In this document: positions 37,139 to 45,799 of the stretch, piece after piece | Position numbering within the stretch: the first letter of the stretch is position 1 | Layout of the letters: each line of letters begins with the position of its first letter | Source: Roseburia_D yibonii | GTDB lineage: Bacteria > Bacillota > Clostridia > Lachnospirales > Lachnospiraceae | Length of the DNA stretch: 64,000 bases | Direction of reading: 5' to 3' | Assembly (NCBI RefSeq): GCF_014297335.1 | Contig: NZ_JACOQH010000001.1 | Span: forward strand, 372,001-436,000 | Notes under the pieces: model-generated | Databases searched by the model: none | What the model saw: only the letters and a program-made list of their open reading frames with translations | What the model was told of the DNA's origin: nothing | Made by a program: the position numbers and the translations under genes

Positions 37139-37155
37139 CTGCTCATCCTCCAGCT

Positions 37156-37995
37156 TTAACAATTTTTCATAATCTGATTGATTTTTTCCGGATCTCCCCA
37201 GACGCCCGGTGAATCATACGGTCTGTCCGGAAAAGCTCCATACTCAGGTCTGATCTTGTAATTCTTTTCTTTGATAAACTCTTCCACCTTGTCTGCCAGT
37301 GAGACCGGATTTCCGGTACAGCAGTTGATGATCCCCTGTACTTCGGTCTGGATGGTTGCGGCAGATATCTGTGCCGCGAGTTCATCTACATTGATAAAGT
37401 CATATTTATTCTTTCCTGAAGTAAATGGAAACGTAGGGCTTCCTTCCTGTTCCAGTTTCACGATCCGGGAGAAGATCGAATTGTTCTTTAAATCATCTCC
37501 GAGGATGTAGTATGCGCGAAGCCACTGCAAAATAACTCCCTTCTCCTTTGCGAGCTGTATCGTGATCTGACGCAGCGCGTTTTTCGCGATCCCGTATAAG
37601 GAGATCGGGTTTGCCGGCGTGTTTTCTGTGATCGCGCCTTCCCAGTAACCGATCTCATGCATGGTACCCATGACTGCGACCTGCTTTAATCCGCCCTCCA
37701 TCATGTTCTTTAAAAACAGATAGTGGTTTGGCAGATCTGTGATATGTGTCTCGGCATTGTGCTGAAATCCGTTGCGCCAGGCCATGTGTATACAGGCATC
37801 CGGTCTGCCCATTTTGTCAAAGAGCTCCGGATCATCACTAAAGATTGGTGTTTCATTGCGGATCGCGCGTTCATCCACACCGTCAAAAGCGAAGTCTGAC
37901 GCAATGACTTCACAGCCCATGTCCAGTAAAGCTGTGACCACATGTCTTCCAATATATCCGTTTGCTCCTGTTACCAGAATTTTTTTCTTAGCCAT
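37156..37995 (-). CDS. Extended SDR oxidoreductase, possible dTDP-6-deoxyhexose reductase
   Basis: Protein of 279 residues. GANGYIGRHV is the dinucleotide site and YGIAKNALRQ the Tyr-x3-Lys. It sits between rfbB and rfbA, so its substrate is probably the dTDP-4-keto-6-deoxyglucose made by RfbB. RfbD is encoded separately at 40891, so this gene may open a second branch such as dTDP-6-deoxyhexose or dTDP-fucose. GGAGG precedes ATG 37995. Confidence 0.75.
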   Translation of the reverse strand: MAKKKILVTGANGYIGRHVVTALLDMGCEVIASDFAFDGVDERAIRNETPIFSDDPELFDKMGRPDACIHMAWRNGFQHNAETHITDLPNHYLFLKNMMEGGLKQVAVMGTMHEIGYWEGAITENTPANPISLYGIAKNALRQITIQLAKEKGVILQWLRAYYILGDDLKNNSIFSRIVKLEQEGSPTFPFTSGKNKYDFINVDELAAQISAATIQTEVQGIINCCTGNPVSLADKVEEFIKEKNYKIRPEYGAFPDRPYDSPGVWGDPEKINQIMKNC

Positions 37996-38036
37996 TTGTT
38001 TCCTCCATCTGTACGCTCCCCATTTTTCTTGGCTGC

Positions 38037-39122
38037 TTAGCGTCCTTCATACATATCGGTATAGTACTTCTGGTAGTCACCGCTTGTTACATTCTTCATC
38101 CAGTCTTCATGATCCAGATACCAGCGGATCGTCTTTTTGATACCTTCCGCAAACATAGTCTCCGGTTCCCAGCCGATCTCAGCTTTGATCTTGTCCGGAG
38201 CGATCGCGTAGCGTCTGTCATGTCCTTTACGGTCTTCTACATAAGTAATGAGATCTTTGCTTACATTCTTCTTGCGCGGGTCATCATCCGGCAGGATCTC
38301 CTGTAAGGTATCTAAGATGATATTGATGATCTCGATATTGCGTTTTTCGTTATGTCCACCGATGTTGTAGGTCTCGCCCAGGCGTCCGTTCTCCTGTACC
38401 ATGTCGATTCCCTTTGCATGGTCATCTACATATAACCAGTCACGGATGTTCATACCGTCACCGTATACCGGAAGCTTCTTGCCCTGCAGTGCGTTGTTGA
38501 TGATAAGCGGGATCAGTTTTTCCGGGAACTGGTAAGGTCCGTAGTTGTTTGAGCAGTTTGTGATGTTTGCCGGGAAATGATATGTGTCAACATATGCCTT
38601 TACCAACAGATCAGAAGATGCCTTGCTCGCAGAGTACGGGCTGTGCGGAGAATATGGTGTTGTCTCATAGAAATAGCTTGTACCATCATCCGGCAGAGAA
38701 CCGTATACTTCATCGGTAGATACATGAAGGAATTTCTTTCCTTCCCTGAAGCTGCCGTCCGGAAGCTCCCATGCTGCCTTTGCGCAGTTTAACATAACAG
38801 CGGTACCAAGTACGTTTGTATTTACAAATACTTCCGGATGCTTGATACTGCGGTCTACATGGCTTTCTGCAGCAAAATGTACCACGCGGTCAATATCATT
38901 TTCGGTAAAGATCTTTGTGATCGCCTCTTTGTCCGTGATATCCGCGCGGATGAATGTATAATTGTCTCTATTTTCAATGTCTTTTAAATTTTCCAGATTG
39001 CCTGCATATGTCAGCGCATCGACATTGATGATACGAATCTCATTGTCATATTTGCGAAACATGTAGTGAATGTAGTTTGAACCGATAAATCCGGCTCCTC
39101 CCGTTACTAAATAAGTTCTCAT
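38037..39122 (-). CDS. rfbB: dTDP-glucose 4,6-dehydratase
   Basis: Protein of 361 residues, second step to dTDP-rhamnose. GGAGFIGSNYIHYM, HFAAESHVDRSI, STDEVYGSL and YSASKASSDLLV (Tyr-x3-Lys) are the RmlB signature. AAGGAGG precedes ATG 39122, and its own promoter lies just upstream. Confidence 0.96.
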   Translation of the reverse strand: MRTYLVTGGAGFIGSNYIHYMFRKYDNEIRIINVDALTYAGNLENLKDIENRDNYTFIRADITDKEAITKIFTENDIDRVVHFAAESHVDRSIKHPEVFVNTNVLGTAVMLNCAKAAWELPDGSFREGKKFLHVSTDEVYGSLPDDGTSYFYETTPYSPHSPYSASKASSDLLVKAYVDTYHFPANITNCSNNYGPYQFPEKLIPLIINNALQGKKLPVYGDGMNIRDWLYVDDHAKGIDMVQENGRLGETYNIGGHNEKRNIEIINIILDTLQEILPDDDPRKKNVSKDLITYVEDRKGHDRRYAIAPDKIKAEIGWEPETMFAEGIKKTIRWYLDHEDWMKNVTSGDYQKYYTDMYEGR

Positions 39123-39155
39123 TTAGTACTTCCTCCTTAATTTTCAAGTTTTTTT

Positions 39156-39184
39156 ATTATAACATATTACTTACAAATGTTCAA
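39156..39184 (-). promoter_or_regulatory. SigA-type promoter before rfbB
   Basis: Minus strand TTGAAC (39184-39179), 17-bp spacer, perfect TATAAT (39161-39156). The -35 overlaps the stop of the 52-residue protein gene. It splits the rhamnose genes from the cdaA-to-GT2 unit. Confidence 0.8.
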
Positions 39185-39339
39185 TGGCGCGTTTTTTCGT
39201 TAAGAAGTGCCACGCGTTGGGCAAGCCATTTCTCCTGTTTTTCCAGTCTTGAAATGCGAAGCATCATCCGGACAGCCGCCGCTGTCAGCGCAATGATGAG
39301 CACGATCAACACACGGTTTACCAGTTTTTCATTCTTCAT
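39181..39339 (-). CDS. 52-residue membrane protein resembling the C-terminus of DUF2304
   Basis: Short gene found by direct translation: ATG 39339, AGGAGG 7 bp upstream, stop TGA at 39181. One N-terminal helix (RVLIVLIIALTAAAV), then a short basic heptad tail (RISRLEKQEKWLAQRVALLNE). Full DUF2304 proteins are about 115 residues, end with the same kind of RLSLKISQLEEKL tail, and are encoded next to polyprenyl-phosphate GT2 enzymes. The GT2 stop here is 14 bp upstream. It is a minimal or decayed partner of that GT2. Confidence 0.75.
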   Translation of the reverse strand: MKNEKLVNRVLIVLIIALTAAAVRMMLRISRLEKQEKWLAQRVALLNEKTRH

Positions 39340-39353
39340 GCGTTTTCCTCCTG

Positions 39354-40040
39354 TCACTGAAAGGCTGCGCGGATCACTGCCATCGTCACCTGAAACATAT
39401 ATTCCACGGATTTTTTTAAGGAAATGGATGATTTTCCCGTTTTCCGTTCATTCATGATCACCGGTATCTCTTCCACCCGGTATCTGCGCTTTAAGATCAT
39501 CGTAAGGCTCTCCGGCTCCGGAAAAGCTCTCGGATACTTTCTGGCAAACAGCTCCATGGTCCGCTCATTTACCATGCGCATACCTGAGGTTGGATCGGTG
39601 ATCCGCTTTCCGGTGAGCAGCCGGATCAGAAATGTAAAATAGCGGATGCCCATTCTTCTCGCAAAGGAAGACTGGAAGCCCTGGCATTTGATATAGCGTG
39701 AACCGATCAGCATATCGAGGTCATGTTCTTTTAAGTATTCTGCCATTTCTTCGAGATAAGACGCATTATGCTGTCCATCCCCGTCAAACTGAACCGCGAT
39801 CTCATAGCCATGTTTGACCGCGTAGAGATATCCGGTCTGTACACTGCCGCCGATCCCGAGATTGGTCGGCAGACTGATAAACGAAAATCCCTGCTCCTCA
39901 CAGATCTTTGCGGTATCATCGGTCGAGCAGTCATCGATCACGATATAGTCAAAACTCTTTGCATTCTCTCTGATATCGTTTACTGTCTTCTCTATATTCC
40001 CCATCTCATTGTATGCCGGAATGATCGCCAGTTTTTTCAT
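39354..40040 (-). CDS. GT2 glycosyltransferase, polyprenyl-phosphate mannosyl/glucosyltransferase-like
   Basis: Protein of 228 residues: MKKLAIIPAYNEMGNIEKTV, VIDDCSTDDT and the metal motif QFDGDGQH. No C-terminal helices, unlike the GtrB-like enzyme at 11593, so membrane binding may rely on the small partner encoded just downstream. ATG 40040 has GAGGG upstream. Ends with a basic amphipathic stretch (KKSVEYMFQVTMAVIRAAF). Sugar unknown. Confidence 0.88.
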   Translation of the reverse strand: MKKLAIIPAYNEMGNIEKTVNDIRENAKSFDYIVIDDCSTDDTAKICEEQGFSFISLPTNLGIGGSVQTGYLYAVKHGYEIAVQFDGDGQHNASYLEEMAEYLKEHDLDMLIGSRYIKCQGFQSSFARRMGIRYFTFLIRLLTGKRITDPTSGMRMVNERTMELFARKYPRAFPEPESLTMILKRRYRVEEIPVIMNERKTGKSSISLKKSVEYMFQVTMAVIRAAFQ

Positions 40041-40064
40041 GCATCCCTCTTCCATCCAAGAATG

Positions 40065-40889
40065 TTAGTCATGTACAAAAAGCTTCAGATAAACAGAACC
40101 CGCGAAGTTGCGGAGTCTGCGGATCAAAACGCTCAGTTCCACTTCAACTTTTGACATATGGAGCTCTTTCGCGTGTTTTTCCACCAGATACCGGTGTTCC
40201 TTCACATAAGTTTCCGTCTTATCCCCCGCCATGACCTCTCCGGTATTGGAATCGTTCCGCACCCGGAAAAAATTCAGCGGTTCATGTATAATATATACAT
40301 TTCCAAGGCACGCTATGCGCACCCAGAGATCGTAATCCAGAATATAATAGTAGTTCGTATCAAATCCGTGGACTTCATCCAGCACACTCTTCCGGAACAT
40401 GTTCGCGAGCGGCGCGCCGAAATAATTCTGGGAAAAGAACCCTTTTCTCGCAATCTTCTTTCCGCTCTCCACGCCCTTCGTGCGGTATCTGCGGTACCAT
40501 CCTTTGTACTTTCCGTTCAGATCGACCAGCCTAGTATCGCTCTCCGCCATAACCACATCCGGATGCTCGGTCAGCGCCCGCGCTTCCTTTTCTATCGCAT
40601 CCGGCGCCAGCATATCATCCGCGCAGATCAGCTTGATGTATTCTCCCTTGCAGAGTTCCAGGCAGTGGTTCCAGTTACCCGACATGCCGAGGTTCTTTTC
40701 ATTTTCATAAAGCCGGATTCTCTCATCCGGTATGCTCTTTATGACCGCTACCGTATCGTCCTTCGACTTGTCATCTACGATGACCAGCTCCAGATTTTTA
40801 TAGGTCTGGTTCAATATGGAATCGATCGTATCTTTGATGTACGCTGCATTGTTATATGCAGGAATACATATGCTTACCAGCGGTTCCAT
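40065..40889 (-). CDS. GT2 family glycosyltransferase
   Basis: Protein of 274 residues: VSICIPAYNNAAYIKDTIDS, VDDKSKDDT and CADDMLAPDAIEKE as the acidic metal motif, then the GFDTNYYYILDYDLWVRI acceptor-side motif. Likely adds a sugar such as rhamnose to a lipid-linked glycan in the cytoplasm. It begins 1 bp after the rfbD stop, which argues for coupling to dTDP-rhamnose supply. Confidence 0.9.
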   Translation of the reverse strand: MEPLVSICIPAYNNAAYIKDTIDSILNQTYKNLELVIVDDKSKDDTVAVIKSIPDERIRLYENEKNLGMSGNWNHCLELCKGEYIKLICADDMLAPDAIEKEARALTEHPDVVMAESDTRLVDLNGKYKGWYRRYRTKGVESGKKIARKGFFSQNYFGAPLANMFRKSVLDEVHGFDTNYYYILDYDLWVRIACLGNVYIIHEPLNFFRVRNDSNTGEVMAGDKTETYVKEHRYLVEKHAKELHMSKVEVELSVLIRRLRNFAGSVYLKLFVHD

Positions 40890-40890
40890 C

Positions 40891-41766
40891 CTAATACCCC
40901 ATTTCTTTCATATAAACATCGAGTGCATCGTGCCAGTCTGCCATACGGTAATCCGTTGTCAGCTTGAGCATGAAGTCTTCAAGGATCGAGTAGGCCGGGC
41001 GCTTTGCGGATGCCGGATTCATTCTCGCATATTCCTCGGATGTCACATGATTTACTTTTGTCCTGATGCCGGCTCTCTTAAAGATCTCTTCCGTAAAATC
41101 CGCCCAGTTGGTATCTCCCTCACAGGTTGCATGGAACAGACCGTAATTTTCTGTTGGCTCCAGGAAGTGGATCATTTTTGCCAGTTCCACCGCACTTGTC
41201 GGTGATCCTACCTGATCATCTACAACAAAGAGTTCATCATGTGTCTCTGACAGTTTTAACATTGTCTTTACAAAGTTCTTTCCGTCCCCGTAAAGCCATG
41301 CGGTACGCACAATAAAATAGCGGTTTGCAAACTGCTGTACGAATTTTTCACCTTCGTATTTGCTTCTTCCGTAAGCACTGATCGGTGCCGGTGTGTCATA
41401 TTCCACATAGGGACGGGTTCCATCTCCCGCAAACACATAATCGGTAGATACATGGACCAGTTTAGCTCCTACTTCCGTTGCCGCAATACTTAAATTTCTA
41501 GGACCGATCGCATTGATCTTATAAGCCAGTTCCCACTGTTCCTCACACTTATCCACGTTGGTGTGTGCCGCGCAGTTGATGATGACATCCGGCTTTTTCT
41601 CTCTTGCCAGTTTCATCACTTCATCAATACTTGTAATATCGCACGCTACAATGTGATCTCCTGCAGCCACGTCGGTATTGATGATCTCCACAGATTCTCC
41701 CGCGTATTCCTTATTGATTGCACGACCAAGCTGTCCATTACAGCCTGTCACCAAAATCTTCTTCAT
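40891..41766 (-). CDS. rfbD: dTDP-4-dehydrorhamnose reductase
   Basis: Protein of 291 residues, last step to dTDP-L-rhamnose. GCNGQLGRAI, VSTDYVFAGDG and YGRSKYEGE (Tyr-x3-Lys) and the VVDDQVGSPT loop are the RmlD signature. AAGGAG precedes ATG 41766. It is separated from rfbB, rfbA and rfbC by the GT2 genes and a promoter. Confidence 0.96.
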   Translation of the reverse strand: MKKILVTGCNGQLGRAINKEYAGESVEIINTDVAAGDHIVACDITSIDEVMKLAREKKPDVIINCAAHTNVDKCEEQWELAYKINAIGPRNLSIAATEVGAKLVHVSTDYVFAGDGTRPYVEYDTPAPISAYGRSKYEGEKFVQQFANRYFIVRTAWLYGDGKNFVKTMLKLSETHDELFVVDDQVGSPTSAVELAKMIHFLEPTENYGLFHATCEGDTNWADFTEEIFKRAGIRTKVNHVTSEEYARMNPASAKRPAYSILEDFMLKLTTDYRMADWHDALDVYMKEMGY

Positions 41767-41778
41767 AGTTTTTTCTCC

Positions 41779-43827
41779 TTACATTACAGTCTGAGTACTT
41801 GACAATATATTGCTTATCACAATAACGTTCAACGCTATTCCAAAATACATGATAGCATTATCCACATTATGTGCTATTTTTATAAATTTCCCACGGAACA
41901 AAAAGAAAAAGTAAAACAGGATCGGCGTAAAATAACGTCCCTGTATACCGCTGATCGTGGTACTTCCTTTTCCGGTCCAGGAAACAAACATTGCCGCTGT
42001 CACCATCGCAACTGTGGCAAGAAGCGCCAGGGCGATCCATACTCTCTGTTTTTTCGTGATATATTCCGGCTCATCTTTTACTGCCGTCAAACCAAGCAGC
42101 ATCAGTCCCGCCATCAGGTATCCCCACATTGGATTGATCCCGATATTGAGCCATCCAAGCGGTCCGGCAAAACTGCCTTCAAAATAAAAATCAATGTACT
42201 GCAGAAATGTCGTGATCAGTACGCGCACCGTATTGCCCGGATTGAACAGTACGTCCGAAACCGTATAACAGTTCAGCGAATTGGAATACTGCTGTAATTC
42301 CGTTGTTGCCTCTGTAATTCCAAGTACCATCATAAGATACGGAATACTGTTGATCAAAAACCCCAGGATCATCACGACAAGAAAACCGATCCGCATTCTC
42401 CTGCACTGCTTTTCGCTCTCATATTTTTCCTTCGGGATCAGGAACAAAAGCAGACATTCCGGAATATAAGTACCCGCCTTACACGAGGCGATCACAAACG
42501 CAAGTGCCGAAAGTATGATGATATCACGTTTTTTAATCTTCCGGTCTTCATACAGAACAGAAAACAGTTCCGCCACGAACAGGGTCGTAAGTTCAATCGG
42601 CATCGCGTCATACGAATATGAACAGCTCTGCTGTATGAACATCGGCGACAGAACGATAATAAACATCGCAGCCTTGCCGACCGGAACCCGCTTGATCGCG
42701 AAAAACGCGAATATCAGATATACAAACATCATAAAAAAGCGTCCCGCGTACAGTGTTGTGATACCGTTTAATCCGATCAGCCTGCCCGCCGTCACACCCA
42801 GTATCGCCGGTGCATAGAGCAGCCAGTTATCCGATCCCTTGGTCGCGTCGATCTTGACCAGTTTGGTATCATCCGACCGGTGTGTGATATTTAAGATAAA
42901 ATAATTGTATTCTTTTAATGTTGGTGTTGTCTGTAATTTTCCGATCGCTTCCTGGTCCGTTTTTCTCACATAGATTGATTCCGCATCCGGTTCTTCGATC
43001 CCCAGCAGCTTATTGGAATAGTAGTAGGTCGTCTCAATATGACCGATCTCATCCGGAACTGTTCCCGGTGGAAGCAGAAACGCATAGCAAAGTGCCATAC
43101 AGGTTCCCGCGATCACAAAGATCTGATGCGGTTTTGCGCGGAATACCATGATCAGGATATAGCAGCCAGCCAGCATAAAGTAAATGACATTGGTTCCCCA
43201 TTTAAAGAACTCCGCCCAGTAACCGTAATGATAGCAGTATCCACGCACTACTATGTTGAGCGGATCTTCTGTGTCCGCCCCGGTGACCTGCGCCTGATTA
43301 TATTTTGTATTTCCGTTTGCGTAAAGATATACGCTGGATTTCTCGGAAAGTGATACTACCGAAAATTCGATGCGCATATACCGGTTCTCATTGCCTGAGA
43401 TATCGTTCGGCGTCCCCACGTTAAAGTAGGACACGTCATCGATCGCTGCTGCTCTCATATCTGTCAGCTGGGACGCGTCAAAGGTATCTTCTCCCAGAAG
43501 CTCATTTGTCTCCATGTCATACACTTTCATAGAGAACTCACCTTTGTTTTTGTATGCGTCCGAATACAATTCCACGCCGACCGCCATCATCTGATCCTGC
43601 GGATACACAAAAGTCTGTGTGACGGTCATGCCTTCTTTCAAAGGCAGCATGGTTCCCTTTTTATCACCAGAAATGACATCCGCCGTGTATACATCTTCAC
43701 GCCGCGGTTCGATCTCATTCACATAAACGACCGATCTTCCCACCATGAAGATCACAGTCATGACCACAAATCCGAGAATGACTTTCAGATTCAGATTCTC
43801 TTTTACTTTCTGAAGCAACTTATTCAT
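41779..43827 (-). CDS. DUF2142 family membrane protein
   Basis: Protein of 682 residues. One N-terminal helix, an outside beta-rich domain (about 35-205) and about eleven further helices. PPGTVPDEIGHIETTYYYS is the DUF2142 motif, with GT-C-like acidic residues in the first outside loop. The family sits in wall-glycan clusters and is suspected to be a membrane glycosyltransferase. The N-terminal beta domain resembles in layout the one in the 1221-residue GT-C protein. AAGGAG precedes ATG 43827, 13 bp after leuA. Confidence 0.85.
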   Translation of the reverse strand: MNKLLQKVKENLNLKVILGFVVMTVIFMVGRSVVYVNEIEPRREDVYTADVISGDKKGTMLPLKEGMTVTQTFVYPQDQMMAVGVELYSDAYKNKGEFSMKVYDMETNELLGEDTFDASQLTDMRAAAIDDVSYFNVGTPNDISGNENRYMRIEFSVVSLSEKSSVYLYANGNTKYNQAQVTGADTEDPLNIVVRGYCYHYGYWAEFFKWGTNVIYFMLAGCYILIMVFRAKPHQIFVIAGTCMALCYAFLLPPGTVPDEIGHIETTYYYSNKLLGIEEPDAESIYVRKTDQEAIGKLQTTPTLKEYNYFILNITHRSDDTKLVKIDATKGSDNWLLYAPAILGVTAGRLIGLNGITTLYAGRFFMMFVYLIFAFFAIKRVPVGKAAMFIIVLSPMFIQQSCSYSYDAMPIELTTLFVAELFSVLYEDRKIKKRDIIILSALAFVIASCKAGTYIPECLLLFLIPKEKYESEKQCRRMRIGFLVVMILGFLINSIPYLMMVLGITEATTELQQYSNSLNCYTVSDVLFNPGNTVRVLITTFLQYIDFYFEGSFAGPLGWLNIGINPMWGYLMAGLMLLGLTAVKDEPEYITKKQRVWIALALLATVAMVTAAMFVSWTGKGSTTISGIQGRYFTPILFYFFFLFRGKFIKIAHNVDNAIMYFGIALNVIVISNILSSTQTVM

Positions 43828-43840
43828 AAATGATAACTCC

Positions 43841-45499
43841 TTATCTTGAAAGTCTGTTCAGTGCGCTGAACATTCCCCGTATGGAGGCTCTTGTGATATT
43901 AGAGCTTACGCCGACACCAAATGTGATCCTGCCGCTCTTTGCATCCTCCATCTGTATGTAAGCCGCTGCTTTCGCCTCGGAGCCTTCGCTCAGTGCATGC
44001 TCGGAATAGTTGAGCACATGTACGTCCACGCTCGGGACTTTTCCACGGATCGCCTGAATCGCCGCATTGATCGGTCCGTTTCCTTCTGCCTCCGCAAGCA
44101 TTTCCTCTCCTTTGTAGCGGAAACGCAGGGTAACACGGGTCTCTCCTTCTTCTTCCGGCTCTTCTACTTTTGCCCGGATAAAAGCAAACGGTTCTTCCGC
44201 GTCTAAATATTCTTCTCTGAATTTATCCATGATCGTAGACGGGGAAACCTCGCCCTGTTTTTCGGAGATCTTCTGGATCACGTCCGCGAACTCACGCTGC
44301 ATCTCTTTCGGCAGCTTGTAGCCATATGCCGCATCCATGACAAATGCCACACCGCCCTTGCCGGACTGGCTGTTGATACGCACGATCGGCTCGTACTGTC
44401 TTCCGAGATCGGACGGATCGATCGGCAGATACGGTACTTCCCAGATACCGTCTCCACGCTTGTTCATCGCATGGATTCCTTTGTTGATCGCATCCTGATG
44501 TGAGCCGGAAAATGCGGTGAATACCAGTTTTCCCGCATACGGATGGCGCATGCCGACTTTCATCTTGCAGCAGCGTTCATACACCTCACGGATCTCATTG
44601 ATGTCCCCGAGTTCCAGACCCGGATTGATCCCCTGGGAAAACATATTGTATGCAAGTGTTAAGATATCCACATTTCCGGTGCGCTCGCCGTTTCCAAAAA
44701 GCGTGCCTTCTACGCGGTCAGCCCCTGCAAGCAGCGCAAGCTCTGTTGCCGCCACACCGGTTCCTCTGTCATTATGCGGATGTACACTCAAGATAATATT
44801 ATCTCTGTCCTCAAAATGTTTATTCATCCACTCGATCTGATCTGCGTAAACATTCGGTGTGGTCATTTCAACCGTCGCCGGCAGATTGAAGATGATCTTG
44901 TTGTCATTCGCGTGATCCCACGTTTTTTGTACCGCGTTGCAGATATCCAGCGCAAATTCCATTTCTGTTCCGGTAAAGCTCTCCGGAGAATATTCCAGTG
45001 TGATGTTACCCTCACAGTTTTTCATCCGCTCTTTTACCATATTGGTGCCATCGATCGCGATCTGCTTGATCGCCTCTTTGTCCATATGGAATACCACGTC
45101 GCGCTGAAGCACTGAGGTGGAGTTGTAAATATGTACGATCACATTTTTGATGCCTTCGATTGCTTCAAACGTGCGGTCGATCAGGTGCTCTCTGCACTGT
45201 GTCAGCACCTGGACGGTAACATCATCCGGTATCATGTTTTCCTCTACAAGTTTGCGCAGGAAATCATATTCGATCTGGGACGCTGCCGGGAAACCGATCT
45301 CGATCTCCTTGAATCCCAGTTTTAATAAAAGCTGAAACATCTCGATCTTTTCATCTACCGTCATCGGATCGATCAGTGCCTGATTTCCGTCACGCAGATC
45401 CACGCTGCACCATGCCGGTGCTTTTTTAATTTCTTTGTCCGGCCACTCCCGATTCGGATAGTCCAGTACCGGCACACGTTTGTACTTTTTAAAATTCAT
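43841..45499 (-). CDS. leuA: 2-isopropylmalate synthase
   Basis: Protein of 552 residues, first committed step of leucine synthesis. DLRDGNQALIDPM (metal Asp), SVHPHNDRGTGVAATELA (metal His) and GTLFGNGERTGNVD are present; the N-terminal YPNREWPDKEIKKAPAW places it in the longer LeuA group. The C-terminal about 130 residues are the LeuA dimer/regulatory domain. ATG at 45502 or 45499. It lies between an HPr-like gene and glycan genes, not with leuBCD. Confidence 0.95.
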   Translation of the reverse strand: MNFKKYKRVPVLDYPNREWPDKEIKKAPAWCSVDLRDGNQALIDPMTVDEKIEMFQLLLKLGFKEIEIGFPAASQIEYDFLRKLVEENMIPDDVTVQVLTQCREHLIDRTFEAIEGIKNVIVHIYNSTSVLQRDVVFHMDKEAIKQIAIDGTNMVKERMKNCEGNITLEYSPESFTGTEMEFALDICNAVQKTWDHANDNKIIFNLPATVEMTTPNVYADQIEWMNKHFEDRDNIILSVHPHNDRGTGVAATELALLAGADRVEGTLFGNGERTGNVDILTLAYNMFSQGINPGLELGDINEIREVYERCCKMKVGMRHPYAGKLVFTAFSGSHQDAINKGIHAMNKRGDGIWEVPYLPIDPSDLGRQYEPIVRINSQSGKGGVAFVMDAAYGYKLPKEMQREFADVIQKISEKQGEVSPSTIMDKFREEYLDAEEPFAFIRAKVEEPEEEGETRVTLRFRYKGEEMLAEAEGNGPINAAIQAIRGKVPSVDVHVLNYSEHALSEGSEAKAAAYIQMEDAKSGRITFGVGVSSNITRASIRGMFSALNRLSR

Positions 45500-45508
45500 C
45501 ATAATCGT

Positions 45509-45775
45509 CTATTCTCCCAATCCACTGTTTACTGCATCTACCATTGCCTGAAGTGCTGCTTCTTCATCCTCGCCCTCGCAGGTAAATTCTATTTCGTCCC
45601 CTGATTTTACGCACGCACCGAGTACGCTGAGCACACTCTTTGCGTTCGCTGTCATGTTTTCGCGATATGAAAACGTAATGCGGGATTTATACTGCATTGC
45701 TTCTTTGCATAAAATACCAGCCGGTCTCAAGTGCAGTCCGGTCGGATTTGTCACCTTAACTTTCTTGCTTACCAT
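45509..45775 (-). CDS. HPr-family phosphocarrier protein
   Basis: Protein of 88 residues. NPTGLHLRPAGILC keeps the His15 phosphorylation site (usual text GLHARPA) and NAKSVLSVLGA keeps the Ser46 position used by HPr kinase. It could serve sugar import or carbon-catabolite control. It lies between glmM and leuA, not with ptsI, so it may be a second regulatory HPr. GGAGG precedes ATG 45775. Confidence 0.9.
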   Translation of the reverse strand: MVSKKVKVTNPTGLHLRPAGILCKEAMQYKSRITFSYRENMTANAKSVLSVLGACVKSGDEIEFTCEGEDEEAALQAMVDAVNSGLGE

Positions 45776-45799
45776 ATTTACGTTCTAACCTCCAATTTG

